Shown here piece by piece: positions 35,537 through 44,087 of a stretch of 64,000 nt of DNA. Position 1 is the first letter of the stretch, and the number at the start of each line of letters is the position of its first letter. Position numbers and translations under genes: made by a program. This stretch comes from CAYNWT01 sp964485095. Lineage in GTDB: Bacteria; Planctomycetota; Planctomycetia; Planctomycetales; Planctomycetaceae. The notes under the pieces were generated by a model. The model searched no databases, had not been told where the DNA came from, and saw only the letters and a program-made list of their open reading frames with translations. The stretch lies in NCBI GenBank assembly GCA_964485095.1, contig CAZAIB010000003.1:1-64000 (forward strand). The letters run 5' to 3'.

Positions 35537-35620
35537 CAGTCGATCAAGTCCTTAACGACGCTGTAGTGGACGAGGCAACGAGTCCCCAGCAGTTGTACGC
35601 CGGAACCCGCTTGAGAAAGC

Positions 35621-35693
35621 GCACCACCGGTCTGGCTGGTTCGACAACACCATCCCAACGCGGCAACCGGAATCCGATGCAACGGAACGTTGC
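35621..35693 (-). repeat. Stop-codon-abutting repeat, copy E (minus strand)
   Basis: Read on the minus strand, GCAACGTTCCGTTGC (35693-35679) starts directly after the TAG of the TIGR00300 gene. It continues ATCGGATTCCGG, then CGTTGGGATGGTGTTGT and AACCAGCCAGACCGG. The mini-hairpin arms are conserved although the loop differs, which supports selection for structure. Confidence 0.85.
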
Positions 35694-36944
35694 CTACGTC
35701 GCTTCTTCCAGCGTCTTCAATTCTGCTTCGAGGTTTCGCAGGAACGGTTCCACGTCGGTCACCAGGCCGACGGTTTGGAACGAACCGCGGTCGCTGAGCT
35801 TAATAACCGTGGATGGATTGATATCGACGCACACAACTTTCACCCACGCGGGTAGCAGGTTCCCCACTGCAATCGAATGCAGTGTTGTGGCGATCATCAA
35901 ACAGAAATCCAGACCGCGGCACATCTCACGCATCCTGACCTGAGCGTCAACGCAGTCCGTCACAACATCAGGAAGCGGGCCATCGTCGCGAATGCTGCCG
36001 GCCAGCAAAAACGGAACCTCGTGCTTCACGCATTCGTACATGATGCCGGACTTGATCACGCCTTCATCGACGGCCTTCTTAATGCTGCCGACGCGGCGGA
36101 CGCGGTTGATCGCTCGCAAGTGGTGTTCGTGCCCCGCCTCGACCGGATTCCCATGATCCAGATCGACGCCCAGGCTGGTTCCAAACATCGAACGTTCGAT
36201 GTCGTGCGTCGCCAATGCGTTTCCGGCGAGTAACAAGTTCACGTAGCCACGTTCGATGAGAGCCGACATGTGCTTGATGCTGCCGGTGTGAACGATCGCC
36301 GGCCCGCCCACAATCGCGGTTCGGCCACCAGCCTTTTTCGTATCGAACATCTGCTGCGCGATTTGGCGAACCGCAACGCCTTTTGGTTTCTCTGTCGAAA
36401 CCGCGCTGTTCATAAATTCGAACGTCTGTTTTTCTTCGCTGCGTTCATACGGGAACACTCGGACGCCCGCGTGGCCGACCACAATCTCCATGGACTCACG
36501 AACGTCCAACATCGGGATGCATCGCGCGGTCTTTGCCTTCGGGTCCACGACCAGCCCGCAGTCCATTTCCTGTTCGTCAACATCGACCCACTCACCGTCC
36601 AACCGCACTTGCGTCTTTTGGTTGGTGGTGCTGTAGAACCCCTCCGGAAACGCTGCGTCCATGTTGGATGTGACCAACCGAACGTCTTCCTGTGTGGTTC
36701 GAACCGCACCATGGTCGTTGATCTGGGCGAGTATCGCGTCCAGTTTATCGCGCGATTCGGCTCGAACCTCCAACAGTGCGAGACTGGCATCCTCGCGGCC
36801 CTGCCCGATTGCGATGTCCTTGATCTTGAACGAACCGCCCGCCTGAACAATCAAGTCAAGGATCTTGGGCAGAATCAGACTGTCAATAATGTGGCCGCGA
36901 ACTTCGACATCCTCGACGGCTCCATCAGTAGTTTCGTCAGCCAT
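35694..36944 (-). CDS. TIGR00300-family protein (LOR/SDH-like, archaeal-type ornithine cyclodeaminase group)
   Basis: A 416-residue protein from ATG 36944, which has GGAG at the proper distance; the open frame extends 24 codons further up without support. The N-terminal 100 residues form the LOR/SDH conserved domain (VEVRGHIIDSLILPKILDLI, EDVRLVTSNMDAAFPEGFYSTT). The rest is a Rossmann-like region with AIVGGPAIVHTGS, LLLAGNALATHDIE, GAGHEHHLRAINRVRRVGSI and PFLLAGSIRDDGPLPDVVTD. Related proteins include archaeal ornithine cyclodeaminase and the C-terminal part of cyanobacterial AgrE/ArgZ, so a role in ornithine-to-proline conversion is plausible but unproven. The stop abuts repeat copy E. Confidence 0.85.
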   Translation of the reverse strand: MADETTDGAVEDVEVRGHIIDSLILPKILDLIVQAGGSFKIKDIAIGQGREDASLALLEVRAESRDKLDAILAQINDHGAVRTTQEDVRLVTSNMDAAFPEGFYSTTNQKTQVRLDGEWVDVDEQEMDCGLVVDPKAKTARCIPMLDVRESMEIVVGHAGVRVFPYERSEEKQTFEFMNSAVSTEKPKGVAVRQIAQQMFDTKKAGGRTAIVGGPAIVHTGSIKHMSALIERGYVNLLLAGNALATHDIERSMFGTSLGVDLDHGNPVEAGHEHHLRAINRVRRVGSIKKAVDEGVIKSGIMYECVKHEVPFLLAGSIRDDGPLPDVVTDCVDAQVRMREMCRGLDFCLMIATTLHSIAVGNLLPAWVKVVCVDINPSTVIKLSDRGSFQTVGLVTDVEPFLRNLEAELKTLEEAT

Positions 36945-37140
36945 GTTATCGCTCCGTGATTCGTGTTGGGCCGGCATTATAGTGAGCCACACCAAGGCCC
37001 CAAGTGGGGCGCCCATTCAGGCCCATCACCAGCCACCTTCCGCGACTGAGACCGAGGGCGGTCGGGCGAAAAGGTTTGGTTCGAACGGCATTGACCCACC
37101 GCTGCAATTTCTGCGGCGTTCGCCTAGAATCCCCAGCGTT

Positions 37141-37446
37141 ATGACCGCCGATAAGCCTACCGACAACCACAAGTCCGCTCTGCCCATCACTGATGGGCCG
37201 GTGCCGGTGTTTGATTGCCACGTTCTGCTGACTCACACCGACTCGGGCGTGACCGCTCGAACCGCAAACATGGACGGCGTCACGGCAACAGGTCCAACAG
37301 AACGCGACGCGCTGATGGCGATTGTGAAGACGTTCAAGAAAACCGTCGAAGAACATCACCAAAACAAGCAACCCATTCCGTTCCTCGCCGAACCTCACAA
37401 ACCCGAACCTGGCGAAGTCGAACGCTGGGTGCCGGTTCATCTCTGA
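37141..37446 (+). CDS. Small conserved-looking protein of unknown function
   Basis: A 101-residue protein from ATG 37141. It has a short strand-rich core (VFDCHVLLTHTDSGVTARTANMDGVTATG) and a helix (ERDALMAIVKTFKKTVEEHH), which resembles the HicB-like/antitoxin-like small beta-alpha fold, though no DNA-binding segment is present. It ends 10 bp before the pyruvate kinase start and is probably co-transcribed with it. The upstream open frame to 36865 is not credible because it overlaps the promoter region of the divergent gene. Confidence 0.65.
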   Translation: MTADKPTDNHKSALPITDGPVPVFDCHVLLTHTDSGVTARTANMDGVTATGPTERDALMAIVKTFKKTVEEHHQNKQPIPFLAEPHKPEPGEVERWVPVHL

Positions 37447-37456
37447 AAGTAAAACA

Positions 37457-38908
37457 ATGGCGCCAACGCAAGGCAGCGGGCTGTCACTTGTCAAAACGAA
37501 GATCGTCGCAACGGTCGGACCCGCGTCCGCCGATGAACCTGCGATTCGTGAACTCATCGAAGCCGGCGTTGATATTTTCCGCCTGAACTTCGCTCACGGA
37601 ACCCATGAGTGGCTGCACAACGTTCTGACAATCATCCGTAAGACAGCCATCGAACTGGACAGCCCCATTGGTGTCCTGGGCGATCTGTCCGGACCAAAGA
37701 TTCGGCTCGGTCAACTGCCGGAAGCCGGTGTCGAATGCCACGAAGGCGCGTTGTTTACGTTTGGCAGAGAACCGAACGCGGACGATCCGAATTGGCTCAC
37801 CTGCACCTACAAACAACTCATCGACGACGTCAATGTGGGCGACCGCGTTCTGCTGGCCGACGGCATGGTGGCAATGCGAGCGACAGAGAAAACGTCCGAC
37901 ACGATTGTTTGCAAAGTCGAACAATCCGGCCGCATTCGTTCGCGTCAGGGAGTCAACCTGCCGGGCGTCGCGCTTAGCACGCCTAGTCTGACGGAGAAAG
38001 ATCGCGGCGACCTAAAATGGGCGCTCGATAACGAACTCGATTTCGTCGGCCTTAGCTTTGTGCGTTCTTCAGACGACGTGGCGCTACTGCGCGGTGCGAT
38101 TTCTGAGCATCCGTCCGGACACCAGCCGTTCATCATTTCGAAAATCGAAAAGACTGAAGCCGTCGATGACATTGAAGCGATCCTGGACGTGACCGACGCC
38201 ATCATGGTGGCTCGCGGTGACCTGGGTGTCGAAGCCGACATCACGCAGGTTCCGATCCTGCAAAAGAAAATCATCAACCTCTGCAACCAGCACCGTGTTC
38301 CCGTCATCACGGCCACTCAGATGCTGGACAGCATGCAGGAAAACGACCTGCCAACTCGGGCCGAAGCAACAGACGTGGCGAACGCGGTCATTGACGGAAC
38401 CGACGCCGTGATGCTGTCGGGTGAGACGGCCATCGGAGCCCACCCGGCTCGCTGCGTTCGCATGATGGACAAGATCGCTCACAACGCCGAAGAACTGGTC
38501 ACCTTCAGCCCACGGGTGGATTCAGAAAGCGACCCCACCCGTCGCGCGTTGCCTGTAACTGAGGCCGTCGCAATTGGAGCCGTCGGAGCCGCAACGCAAT
38601 TGAACGCGAAGCTAATCGTGATCGCTTCCCGCACGGGTCGAACCGCAATGGCATTCTCAAAACAACGCTGCCAGACTCCGATCATCGCGGTTTCCGGCGA
38701 CCCAAAGATCGCCCGGCGCATGTGTCTGTTTTGGGGAGTCACCTCGCTTCACACCGACGCCGTCGCCGGCAACGCGGACCAACTGACCGAACGAGTCGAC
38801 ACGTGGGGCCGCAAGAACGGAATACTTGTCGAAGGCGACCGCATGGTTCTGGTGACCAAGACCAAGGACCAGGGCCACGACATGATGTTGATCCACAGCG
38901 TCGAGTGA
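37457..38908 (+). CDS. pyk: Pyruvate kinase
   Basis: A 483-residue pyruvate kinase: TKIVATVGPASADEP at the N-terminus, GVDIFRLNFAHG, DLSGPKIRLG, the B-domain insert, then the catalytic Lys in ISKIEKTEAVDDI and the metal/phosphoenolpyruvate motif MVARGDLGVE. The C-terminal domain starts near 355 with ALPVTEAVAIGAVGAATQL. It makes ATP and pyruvate from phosphoenolpyruvate in glycolysis. It follows a small unknown gene by 10 bp and is convergent with the VOC gene one base beyond its stop. Confidence 0.96.
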   Translation: MAPTQGSGLSLVKTKIVATVGPASADEPAIRELIEAGVDIFRLNFAHGTHEWLHNVLTIIRKTAIELDSPIGVLGDLSGPKIRLGQLPEAGVECHEGALFTFGREPNADDPNWLTCTYKQLIDDVNVGDRVLLADGMVAMRATEKTSDTIVCKVEQSGRIRSRQGVNLPGVALSTPSLTEKDRGDLKWALDNELDFVGLSFVRSSDDVALLRGAISEHPSGHQPFIISKIEKTEAVDDIEAILDVTDAIMVARGDLGVEADITQVPILQKKIINLCNQHRVPVITATQMLDSMQENDLPTRAEATDVANAVIDGTDAVMLSGETAIGAHPARCVRMMDKIAHNAEELVTFSPRVDSESDPTRRALPVTEAVAIGAVGAATQLNAKLIVIASRTGRTAMAFSKQRCQTPIIAVSGDPKIARRMCLFWGVTSLHTDAVAGNADQLTERVDTWGRKNGILVEGDRMVLVTKTKDQGHDMMLIHSVE

Positions 38909-38909
38909 A

Positions 38910-39287
38910 CTACTTCGGCTGAATCAACGCCGACACCGCACCGGCTGGATCCTGAATCACGGCGACTGAACCGTAACCGCCCATGTTGCGTGTGGGAGTG
39001 ATGGCTTTGCCGCCGAGCGATTGAACCTGTTCCAAACTGGCGGCCAGGTTCTCCACGGTGATGTATATCAACCAGTGTGGCGGGATATCTGCGTTCGGAC
39101 CTTTCGCGTGACAGATGCCGCCGACGGGAGTTCCGTCGGATGCCTTCACGACGTAGTCAGAGTAATCGCCCATGTCGTGGGCTTCCGTTTCCCATCCGAC
39201 GACCGCCTTGTAGAAGTCGCGGATCGTATCGGCGTCGGCCACAGTGAGGTCGAACCATCCGACCTGCCCGGGTTTATGTTCTGACAT
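38910..39287 (-). CDS. VOC (glyoxalase/bleomycin-resistance) family protein
   Basis: A 125-residue protein with paired beta-alpha-beta-beta-beta modules: VGWFDLTVADADTIRDFYKAVVGW, then PPHWLIYITVENLAASLEQVQSLGG and VAVIQDPAGAVSALIQP. VOC proteins use this scaffold for metal-dependent enzymes or ligand binding; candidate ligand residues are not fully conserved here, so function is open. It is convergent with pyruvate kinase and ends one base from it. Confidence 0.88.
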   Translation of the reverse strand: MSEHKPGQVGWFDLTVADADTIRDFYKAVVGWETEAHDMGDYSDYVVKASDGTPVGGICHAKGPNADIPPHWLIYITVENLAASLEQVQSLGGKAITPTRNMGGYGSVAVIQDPAGAVSALIQPK

Positions 39288-39385
39288 AACCTGTTCTCTT
39301 CAATCGATTTGTGTTTGGCCATAAACCAGTGATCCAACCGCGTGCGGAACGCGTTCTCCTTGAGTAATTCGACAGGAGAATTTCT

Positions 39386-39760
39386 ATGGATCATCGGACA
39401 GAATATTTCACTCCAACCATTATGGACCTGGTGTTCGTCGGCTTCAATTCGCGCGTCGTGGCTATGCATCGCGAAACGGGACAGATCATTTGGGAATGGA
39501 AGTCGCCGAAGGGCAGGAGCCAGCTGGTTAGCGTGATGCTGGACGGCGATATTCTGGTCGTGTCGATTCAGGGTTACATGTACGGCCTGGACCCGCTGAC
39601 CGGTGGAACCTACTGGCACAATCCACTGACCGGGATGGGTTATGGATTGCCTTCGCTGTGTTCGATACGAGCGAACACAGGTTCGGCCGGAGCCGCCGCG
39701 ATAGTTGCTCAACAGCAAGCAGCGTCCGGAACAGGTTCGCACTCGACCTCTACAATGTGA
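39386..39760 (+). CDS. Short PQQ-like beta-propeller repeat protein
   Basis: A 124-residue protein with GGAG at the right distance from ATG 39386. It contains two PQQ-type blades: VFVGFNSRVVAMHRETGQIIWEW and ILVVSIQGYMYGLDPLTGGTYWHNP, each with the characteristic AxDxxTGxxxW pattern. The last 30 residues are Ala/Gly/Ser-rich. It has no signal peptide, unlike the large propeller at 40589. Two blades cannot close a propeller, so it would have to oligomerise. Its 3' end overlaps that of pdxJ by 11 bp, tail to tail. Confidence 0.78.
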   Translation: MDHRTEYFTPTIMDLVFVGFNSRVVAMHRETGQIIWEWKSPKGRSQLVSVMLDGDILVVSIQGYMYGLDPLTGGTYWHNPLTGMGYGLPSLCSIRANTGSAGAAAIVAQQQAASGTGSHSTSTM

Positions 39761-40466
39761 CCAACTGCTTCATCTCAGCGACGGCTTTCTCGAACCCAAC
39801 CATGACCGCTCGAGCCACAATGCTGTGGCCGATGTTGAGTTCCTGAACACCGTTGATCTCAGCGATGCGGCGGACGTTGCGGTAGGTCAGGCCGTGACCC
39901 ATGTGAACCAGCAAGCCTTTCTGCTGAGCGTAAGCTGCGCCTTCGAGTAGCGTGTCGTATTCGGCGTCCGCTTCGGTCGGGCTTTCGGCGTCGGCGTAAC
40001 GACCGGTGTGCAATTCAACCGCGTGGGCTCCAACGGCGACGGCGGCTTCGATTTGAGCCAGATCGGGATCGATAAACAGATTCGCTTCGATGCCGACCTC
40101 TTTGGCTCGGTTCACAATCTCTGTGATGCGATCTTTGTTGCCCAGCACGTCCAGGCCGCCTTCAGTCGTGATCTCCTCACGCTTCTCCGGAACCAGACTA
40201 ATCTGTTCTGGCTTCACCTCCATCGCGATGGCCACAACGCTTTCGGCGATGGCGATTTCCAGGTTCATTTTGACCTGAACGGTTTCTTTCATCACTCGCA
40301 GGTCACGATCCTGAATGTGGCGTCGGTCTTCGCGAAGGTGCAGCGTGATCCCGTCGGCTCCACCGAGTTCCGCCAGCACGGCGGCCCACACGGGGTCCGG
40401 TTCGTTGGTTTTTCGAGCTTCACGAACCGTCGCAACGTGGTCGATATTTACTCCAAGGCTTGGCAT
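39750..40466 (-). CDS. pdxJ: Pyridoxine 5'-phosphate synthase
   Basis: A 238-residue TIM-barrel protein with the PdxJ signatures: LGVNIDHVATVREAR at the N-terminus, ADGITLHLREDRRHIQDRD, QISLVPEKREEITTEGGLDV and ELNIGHSIVARAVMVGFEKAV. It condenses 1-deoxyxylulose 5-phosphate with 3-amino-2-oxopropyl phosphate in vitamin B6 synthesis. Full length. It is divergent from the secreted propeller gene at 40589 and its stop overlaps that of the short propeller gene. Confidence 0.96.
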   Translation of the reverse strand: MPSLGVNIDHVATVREARKTNEPDPVWAAVLAELGGADGITLHLREDRRHIQDRDLRVMKETVQVKMNLEIAIAESVVAIAMEVKPEQISLVPEKREEITTEGGLDVLGNKDRITEIVNRAKEVGIEANLFIDPDLAQIEAAVAVGAHAVELHTGRYADAESPTEADAEYDTLLEGAAYAQQKGLLVHMGHGLTYRNVRRIAEINGVQELNIGHSIVARAVMVGFEKAVAEMKQLVTL

Positions 40467-40588
40467 GGCTTCAACTTTATCTGTGGGAGTTGTCTTTCTG
40501 AATCACTTCCGCGCGATTCTAGTCGCGAGGAAACGGACAAGCTATTCTCGGGACACTGCCCGACATCTTTCGGTTCAGGGAACCAATC

Positions 40589-41935
40589 ATGCGACGTCTT
40601 TTTGCTGCCGCCTTTCTGCCTGTTTTGCTGGCCAACGCCGGATTCTCTCAGGAACCGGAAACCACAAAAAACTGGCCCGCGTTCCGCGGCGCCGATGCTC
40701 GCGGCATTGGCTACGGGAAAACGCTGCCTCTGACGTGGGATACAGAAACCAATGTCGATTGGAAGCTGGACATCAAAGGACGCGGGTGGTCGTCGCCAAT
40801 CGTTTGGAACGGGCAAGTTGTTCTGACCAGCGTCGAAACAGAGGGCAAATACGAAGAGCCAAAGAAGGGTCTGTACTTCGGCGGTGAACGTGGGGTGCCG
40901 CCGAAAGACAAGCACACGTGGAAGGTTCTTTCCTTCGACCTGGCGACTGGTAAACCAAACTGGGAACGCACCGTCCACGCCGGCGCGCCGGAGGGGACCA
41001 TTCACATTAAAAACAGTTTCGGTTCTGAAACGGCCGTAACCGATGGCGAACGCATCTACGCGTACTTCGGAAACGTGGGCATTTATTGCCTGGATATGAC
41101 GGGCGAAGTGCTTTGGGAAAAGCGATTCGAGGCAAAGAAGACTCGGCTTGCCTGGGGAACCGCCGCATCGCCCGCTCTGCACAACGGGCGGCTTTACCTG
41201 GTCAACGACAACGAAGAAGAATCGTGGCTCATGGCTCTCGACGCCAAGACCGGCGACGAAATCTGGAAGGTTGCTCGCAAAGAAAAAAGCAACTGGTCCA
41301 CGCCATACGTCTGGGAAAACAAACTCCGAACCGAAATCATCACTCCCGGAAGTCAGCTTAGTCGTGCGTACGACACCGACGGCAAGCTGCTTTACGAATT
41401 CGGTGGAGCCTCAACCATCACCATCGCGACGCCTTATTCTTACGACGGACTGTTGTACGTGACGTCGGGCTACGTCGGCGATCGGCGCAAACCGATCTTT
41501 GCGATTCGTCCTGGAGCCGAAGGCGACATCTCTCTGGGTAAAGACGAGACCTCCAACGAGTTCATTGCGTGGTGCAACAAAACGGCCGCTCCGTACAATC
41601 CCAGCACAATCGTCTATGAGGGTTTGTTGTACGTGCTGCACGATCGCGGTTTCCTCGTTTGCTACGACGCGAAGACGGGTGAAGAAGTCTACGGTAAGAA
41701 GCGACTACCCAACTCCGGCAGCGGATTTACTTCGTCGCCATGGGCCTACAACGGCCACATTTTCTGCATCAACGAGAACGGTAAGACCTTCGTCATCAAA
41801 GCCGGACGCGAGTACAAACTGGTCGGAACCAACCAATTGGAAGATGACGACATGGGCATGGCAACGCCTGCCATCGCCGACGGAAAACTGGTTCTCCGAA
41901 CAAGGCATCGGCTGTACTCGCTCTCGCAAGAATAA
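40589..41935 (+). CDS. Secreted PQQ-like beta-propeller (BamB-like) protein
   Basis: A 448-residue exported protein; signal peptide MRRLFAAAFLPVLLANAGFS. The mature part reads WPAFRGADARGIGYGKTLPLTW, then seven or more WD/PQQ-like blades with AxDxxTGxxxW motifs (VLSFDLATGKPNWER, LMALDAKTGDEIWKV, LVCYDAKTGEEVYGK). Planctomycetes have many such 'WPQFRGP' propellers, which are probably periplasmic scaffolds or enzymes without bound PQQ. No partner is evident. A cluster of three hairpins follows the stop. Confidence 0.9.
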   Translation: MRRLFAAAFLPVLLANAGFSQEPETTKNWPAFRGADARGIGYGKTLPLTWDTETNVDWKLDIKGRGWSSPIVWNGQVVLTSVETEGKYEEPKKGLYFGGERGVPPKDKHTWKVLSFDLATGKPNWERTVHAGAPEGTIHIKNSFGSETAVTDGERIYAYFGNVGIYCLDMTGEVLWEKRFEAKKTRLAWGTAASPALHNGRLYLVNDNEEESWLMALDAKTGDEIWKVARKEKSNWSTPYVWENKLRTEIITPGSQLSRAYDTDGKLLYEFGGASTITIATPYSYDGLLYVTSGYVGDRRKPIFAIRPGAEGDISLGKDETSNEFIAWCNKTAAPYNPSTIVYEGLLYVLHDRGFLVCYDAKTGEEVYGKKRLPNSGSGFTSSPWAYNGHIFCINENGKTFVIKAGREYKLVGTNQLEDDDMGMATPAIADGKLVLRTRHRLYSLSQE

Positions 41936-41951
41936 GTCGCCCGCAAAGTAG

Positions 41952-42024
41952 CCTGCTCAGGCCCTGAGCAGGCAGGTACGCCTTCGTCGCTTTGCGACGA
42001 ACCGACTGCGGGCCTCAGTCGGTT
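41952..42024. repeat. Three tandem hairpins after the propeller gene
   Basis: CCTGCTCAG-GCC-CTGAGCAGG (41952-41972), TTCGTCGC-TTT-GCGACGAA (41983-42001) and AACCGACTG-N7-CAGTCGGTT (42000-42024) are perfect inverted repeats arranged in a row 16 bp after the propeller stop, with the second and third sharing two bases. They lie between convergent genes and may form a bidirectional end of transcription. No T-run follows directly. Confidence 0.85.
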
Positions 42025-42120
42025 ACATTTCTGTCAACAAATCTGGCCTTAAGTCCTTCCGCCCCTAATTCTACATCGGCTTCTGCACTACCCGTTGACC
42101 ACTGGCCTCACCGATCAGCC

Positions 42121-42933
42121 TTAAGCATGGTCGAGGAACGCGGCAGGTAACGCGTTCGCAATGCCCAGTGCGGTCATTGAGATTTCGCCGAGTTGGTCGC
42201 GAGCGATATCGCCTGCCAGTCCATGAACGAACACGCCCAAAACCGCCGCCTCCAGCGGTGAGTAATCCTGTCCCAGCAGCGCGGTGATCACCCCGGTGAG
42301 AACATCGCCCGAACCGCCCGTGGCCATGCCTGGGTTGCCGGTTGTGTTTTCGTATTGGACGGAACCATCGGTCACCAGCGTTCTGTTGCCTTTCAGAACC
42401 AGAACCAGTTGGTTCTGCGCCGCGAAGGTTTTCGCGCGATTGCGGCAGTCGGTGGGTGACAGGTTGGGTTCGCCGATCAGCCGACGGAACTCGCCGATGT
42501 GGGGTGTGAGGATTCTGGGGCCAGCTGACTGCGGGAGAATTTCAGGAACCGCCGCCAGCGCGTTTAAAGCGTCGGCGTCGATGACCATTGGACCGCTGAA
42601 GGAACCATAAAGCTGCGTGACCAGTGGTTGCACATGTTCGCCCTGACCCATGCCGGGGCCGATACCAATGCTGGTCGCCGCTTGCGTGAGTTCCTCAAGT
42701 CGAGCCGTCTGTTCTATCGGAACCGTCATGTAGCACGGGTTGAACGCGGCCACTGTTTCCAGGCACCTGTCGGGAACAGCCAACGTCACCAGGCCAGCTC
42801 CGGACCTGAGTGTGCTCAAGCCTGTCAGACAAACTGCGCCAGTCATCCCGCGCGATCCACCGATGACCAGCGCGCGGCCGTGGGTGCCTTTGTGTGAGTC
42901 GGGGTCGCGTGGTTTTAGGTTCGGAACGTCCAT
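42121..42933 (-). CDS. nnrD: ADP-dependent NAD(P)H-hydrate dehydratase
   Basis: A 270-residue protein from ATG 42933, which has GGAGAG at good distance. It is a YjeF C-terminal-domain (ribokinase-like) enzyme: GRALVIGGSRGMTGAV, GIGPGMGQ, VIDADALNAL, RILTPHIGEF, LVLKGNRTLV and NPGMATGGSGDVLTGVI. It removes water from damaged NAD(P)H hydrates. The epimerase (YjeF N) half is absent, so that function must be encoded elsewhere. It is the third gene of a minus-strand operon after the PmoA-like and ankyrin genes, 14 bp behind the latter. Confidence 0.93.
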   Translation of the reverse strand: MDVPNLKPRDPDSHKGTHGRALVIGGSRGMTGAVCLTGLSTLRSGAGLVTLAVPDRCLETVAAFNPCYMTVPIEQTARLEELTQAATSIGIGPGMGQGEHVQPLVTQLYGSFSGPMVIDADALNALAAVPEILPQSAGPRILTPHIGEFRRLIGEPNLSPTDCRNRAKTFAAQNQLVLVLKGNRTLVTDGSVQYENTTGNPGMATGGSGDVLTGVITALLGQDYSPLEAAVLGVFVHGLAGDIARDQLGEISMTALGIANALPAAFLDHA

Positions 42934-42947
42934 GCTGTCTCTCCTGA

Positions 42948-44087
42948 TCATTTCCGAGACAGCAGGCGAGCGATCTCTTTTGATTCGGCGTGCTTCCCGG
43001 CTTTGGCGACGTCGATGGCGGTTTGGCCTCGGTTGTTGGAGTGCGTTCGGTCGCTGCCGGCGTTCTTTAGCAGGCGGATGGTCTTCTTCTTTTTCTCAAC
43101 GTCTTTGATCGTCGAACGCACGGCATCAAACAAAGCTGTCTCTCCCTTTAGGTCCGCAACATCAACCGTCGCGCCGTGTTCCAACAGGACCTTGATGGTG
43201 TCGATGAACCCGGCTTTGGCGGCTCGATGGAGTGCCGTTTTTCCTTTGTGGTCCTGGTGGTTCACGTCCGCGCCGTGCTTGAGTAGCAAAGCTACCTCTT
43301 TGGGGTTACCGCCGCGATCGCCGCGGCACAGATAGACCAGTTCTTCGCTCTCGCTTTTCTTCGACGGCCGCTTCACGCCAAACGCGGAAACGACTTTGTA
43401 GAGTTCCACGTCATCAGGATGCGTTCTCGGCGCGAAGGCTGGGTCGGCTCCGTTTTGCAGCAGTAAGCGAACCATCGGCGCGCTGTCGTCGGCCGCGATG
43501 AACAGCGATTTCTCGTTACCCCGAATCGTTGCGCCTTTTTCAATGAGGAACCGAACCGTCTCTTCGCTGCCCCCGCGCAAGGCGTAACACAGCGGCGTCG
43601 CCCACTCGGCTGGTTCGATGTAAAAGCTGACGGGAGCATCCTTGTCAGCCATCACATATTGCGGGTGTCCTTCGTTGAGCCGCTTTTTGCTGCGACTGAG
43701 GAACTTCTTCACTCCGGCAAGATCGCCCAGAAACGCGGCCGTATGAATATTCAGCTTCGCGCCTTTGTTTAGCAGAAAGTCCGCGACGTCATCTCGCTTC
43801 TTAAACCGAGCGATGCAGTAGCAACTGACTTCGACGAAGTACGGCGTGTAGTAGGTTCCGCACGCGTTGATGTCGGCCTTGCGACGGACAAGGTACTTGA
43901 CCATGTCCAGCTTGCCGCGATGCGCGGCTTCCCACAGCATGGTTCGACCGTGCGAACCGATGCGGTGAATCCACTTGGGCCTGGCTTTCAGGATCGCCCG
44001 CACCGAATCTAAATCGCCACGCCCGGCGGCAGCCACGCCGATCTTCAGGAAATCGCTGGCCTTGCCGGGGAACTTGATGTCGCTCAT
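42948..44087 (-). CDS. Ankyrin-repeat protein
   Basis: A 379-residue soluble protein made of about seven to eight ankyrin repeats. Clear units include TMLWEAAHRGKLDMVKYLVRR, TPLCYALRGGSEETVRFLIE, and KTALHRAAKAGFIDTIKVLL followed by GETALFDAVR. There is no signal peptide. Ankyrin stacks bind proteins; the partner is unknown. Its start overlaps the stop of the PmoA-like gene by 4 bp (ATGA), so the two are translationally coupled, and nnrD follows closely. Confidence 0.9.
   Translation of the reverse strand: MSDIKFPGKASDFLKIGVAAAGRGDLDSVRAILKARPKWIHRIGSHGRTMLWEAAHRGKLDMVKYLVRRKADINACGTYYTPYFVEVSCYCIARFKKRDDVADFLLNKGAKLNIHTAAFLGDLAGVKKFLSRSKKRLNEGHPQYVMADKDAPVSFYIEPAEWATPLCYALRGGSEETVRFLIEKGATIRGNEKSLFIAADDSAPMVRLLLQNGADPAFAPRTHPDDVELYKVVSAFGVKRPSKKSESEELVYLCRGDRGGNPKEVALLLKHGADVNHQDHKGKTALHRAAKAGFIDTIKVLLEHGATVDVADLKGETALFDAVRSTIKDVEKKKKTIRLLKNAGSDRTHSNNRGQTAIDVAKAGKHAESKEIARLLSRK

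Noticed and set aside
35877..36959. Plus-strand frames opposite the TIGR00300 gene
   Set aside because: Antisense shadows of a well-supported gene; no ribosome-binding site or motif.
40448..41182. 244-codon minus-strand frame opposite the secreted propeller gene
   Set aside because: It overlaps the coding part of the signal-peptide-bearing propeller protein and has no family pattern.
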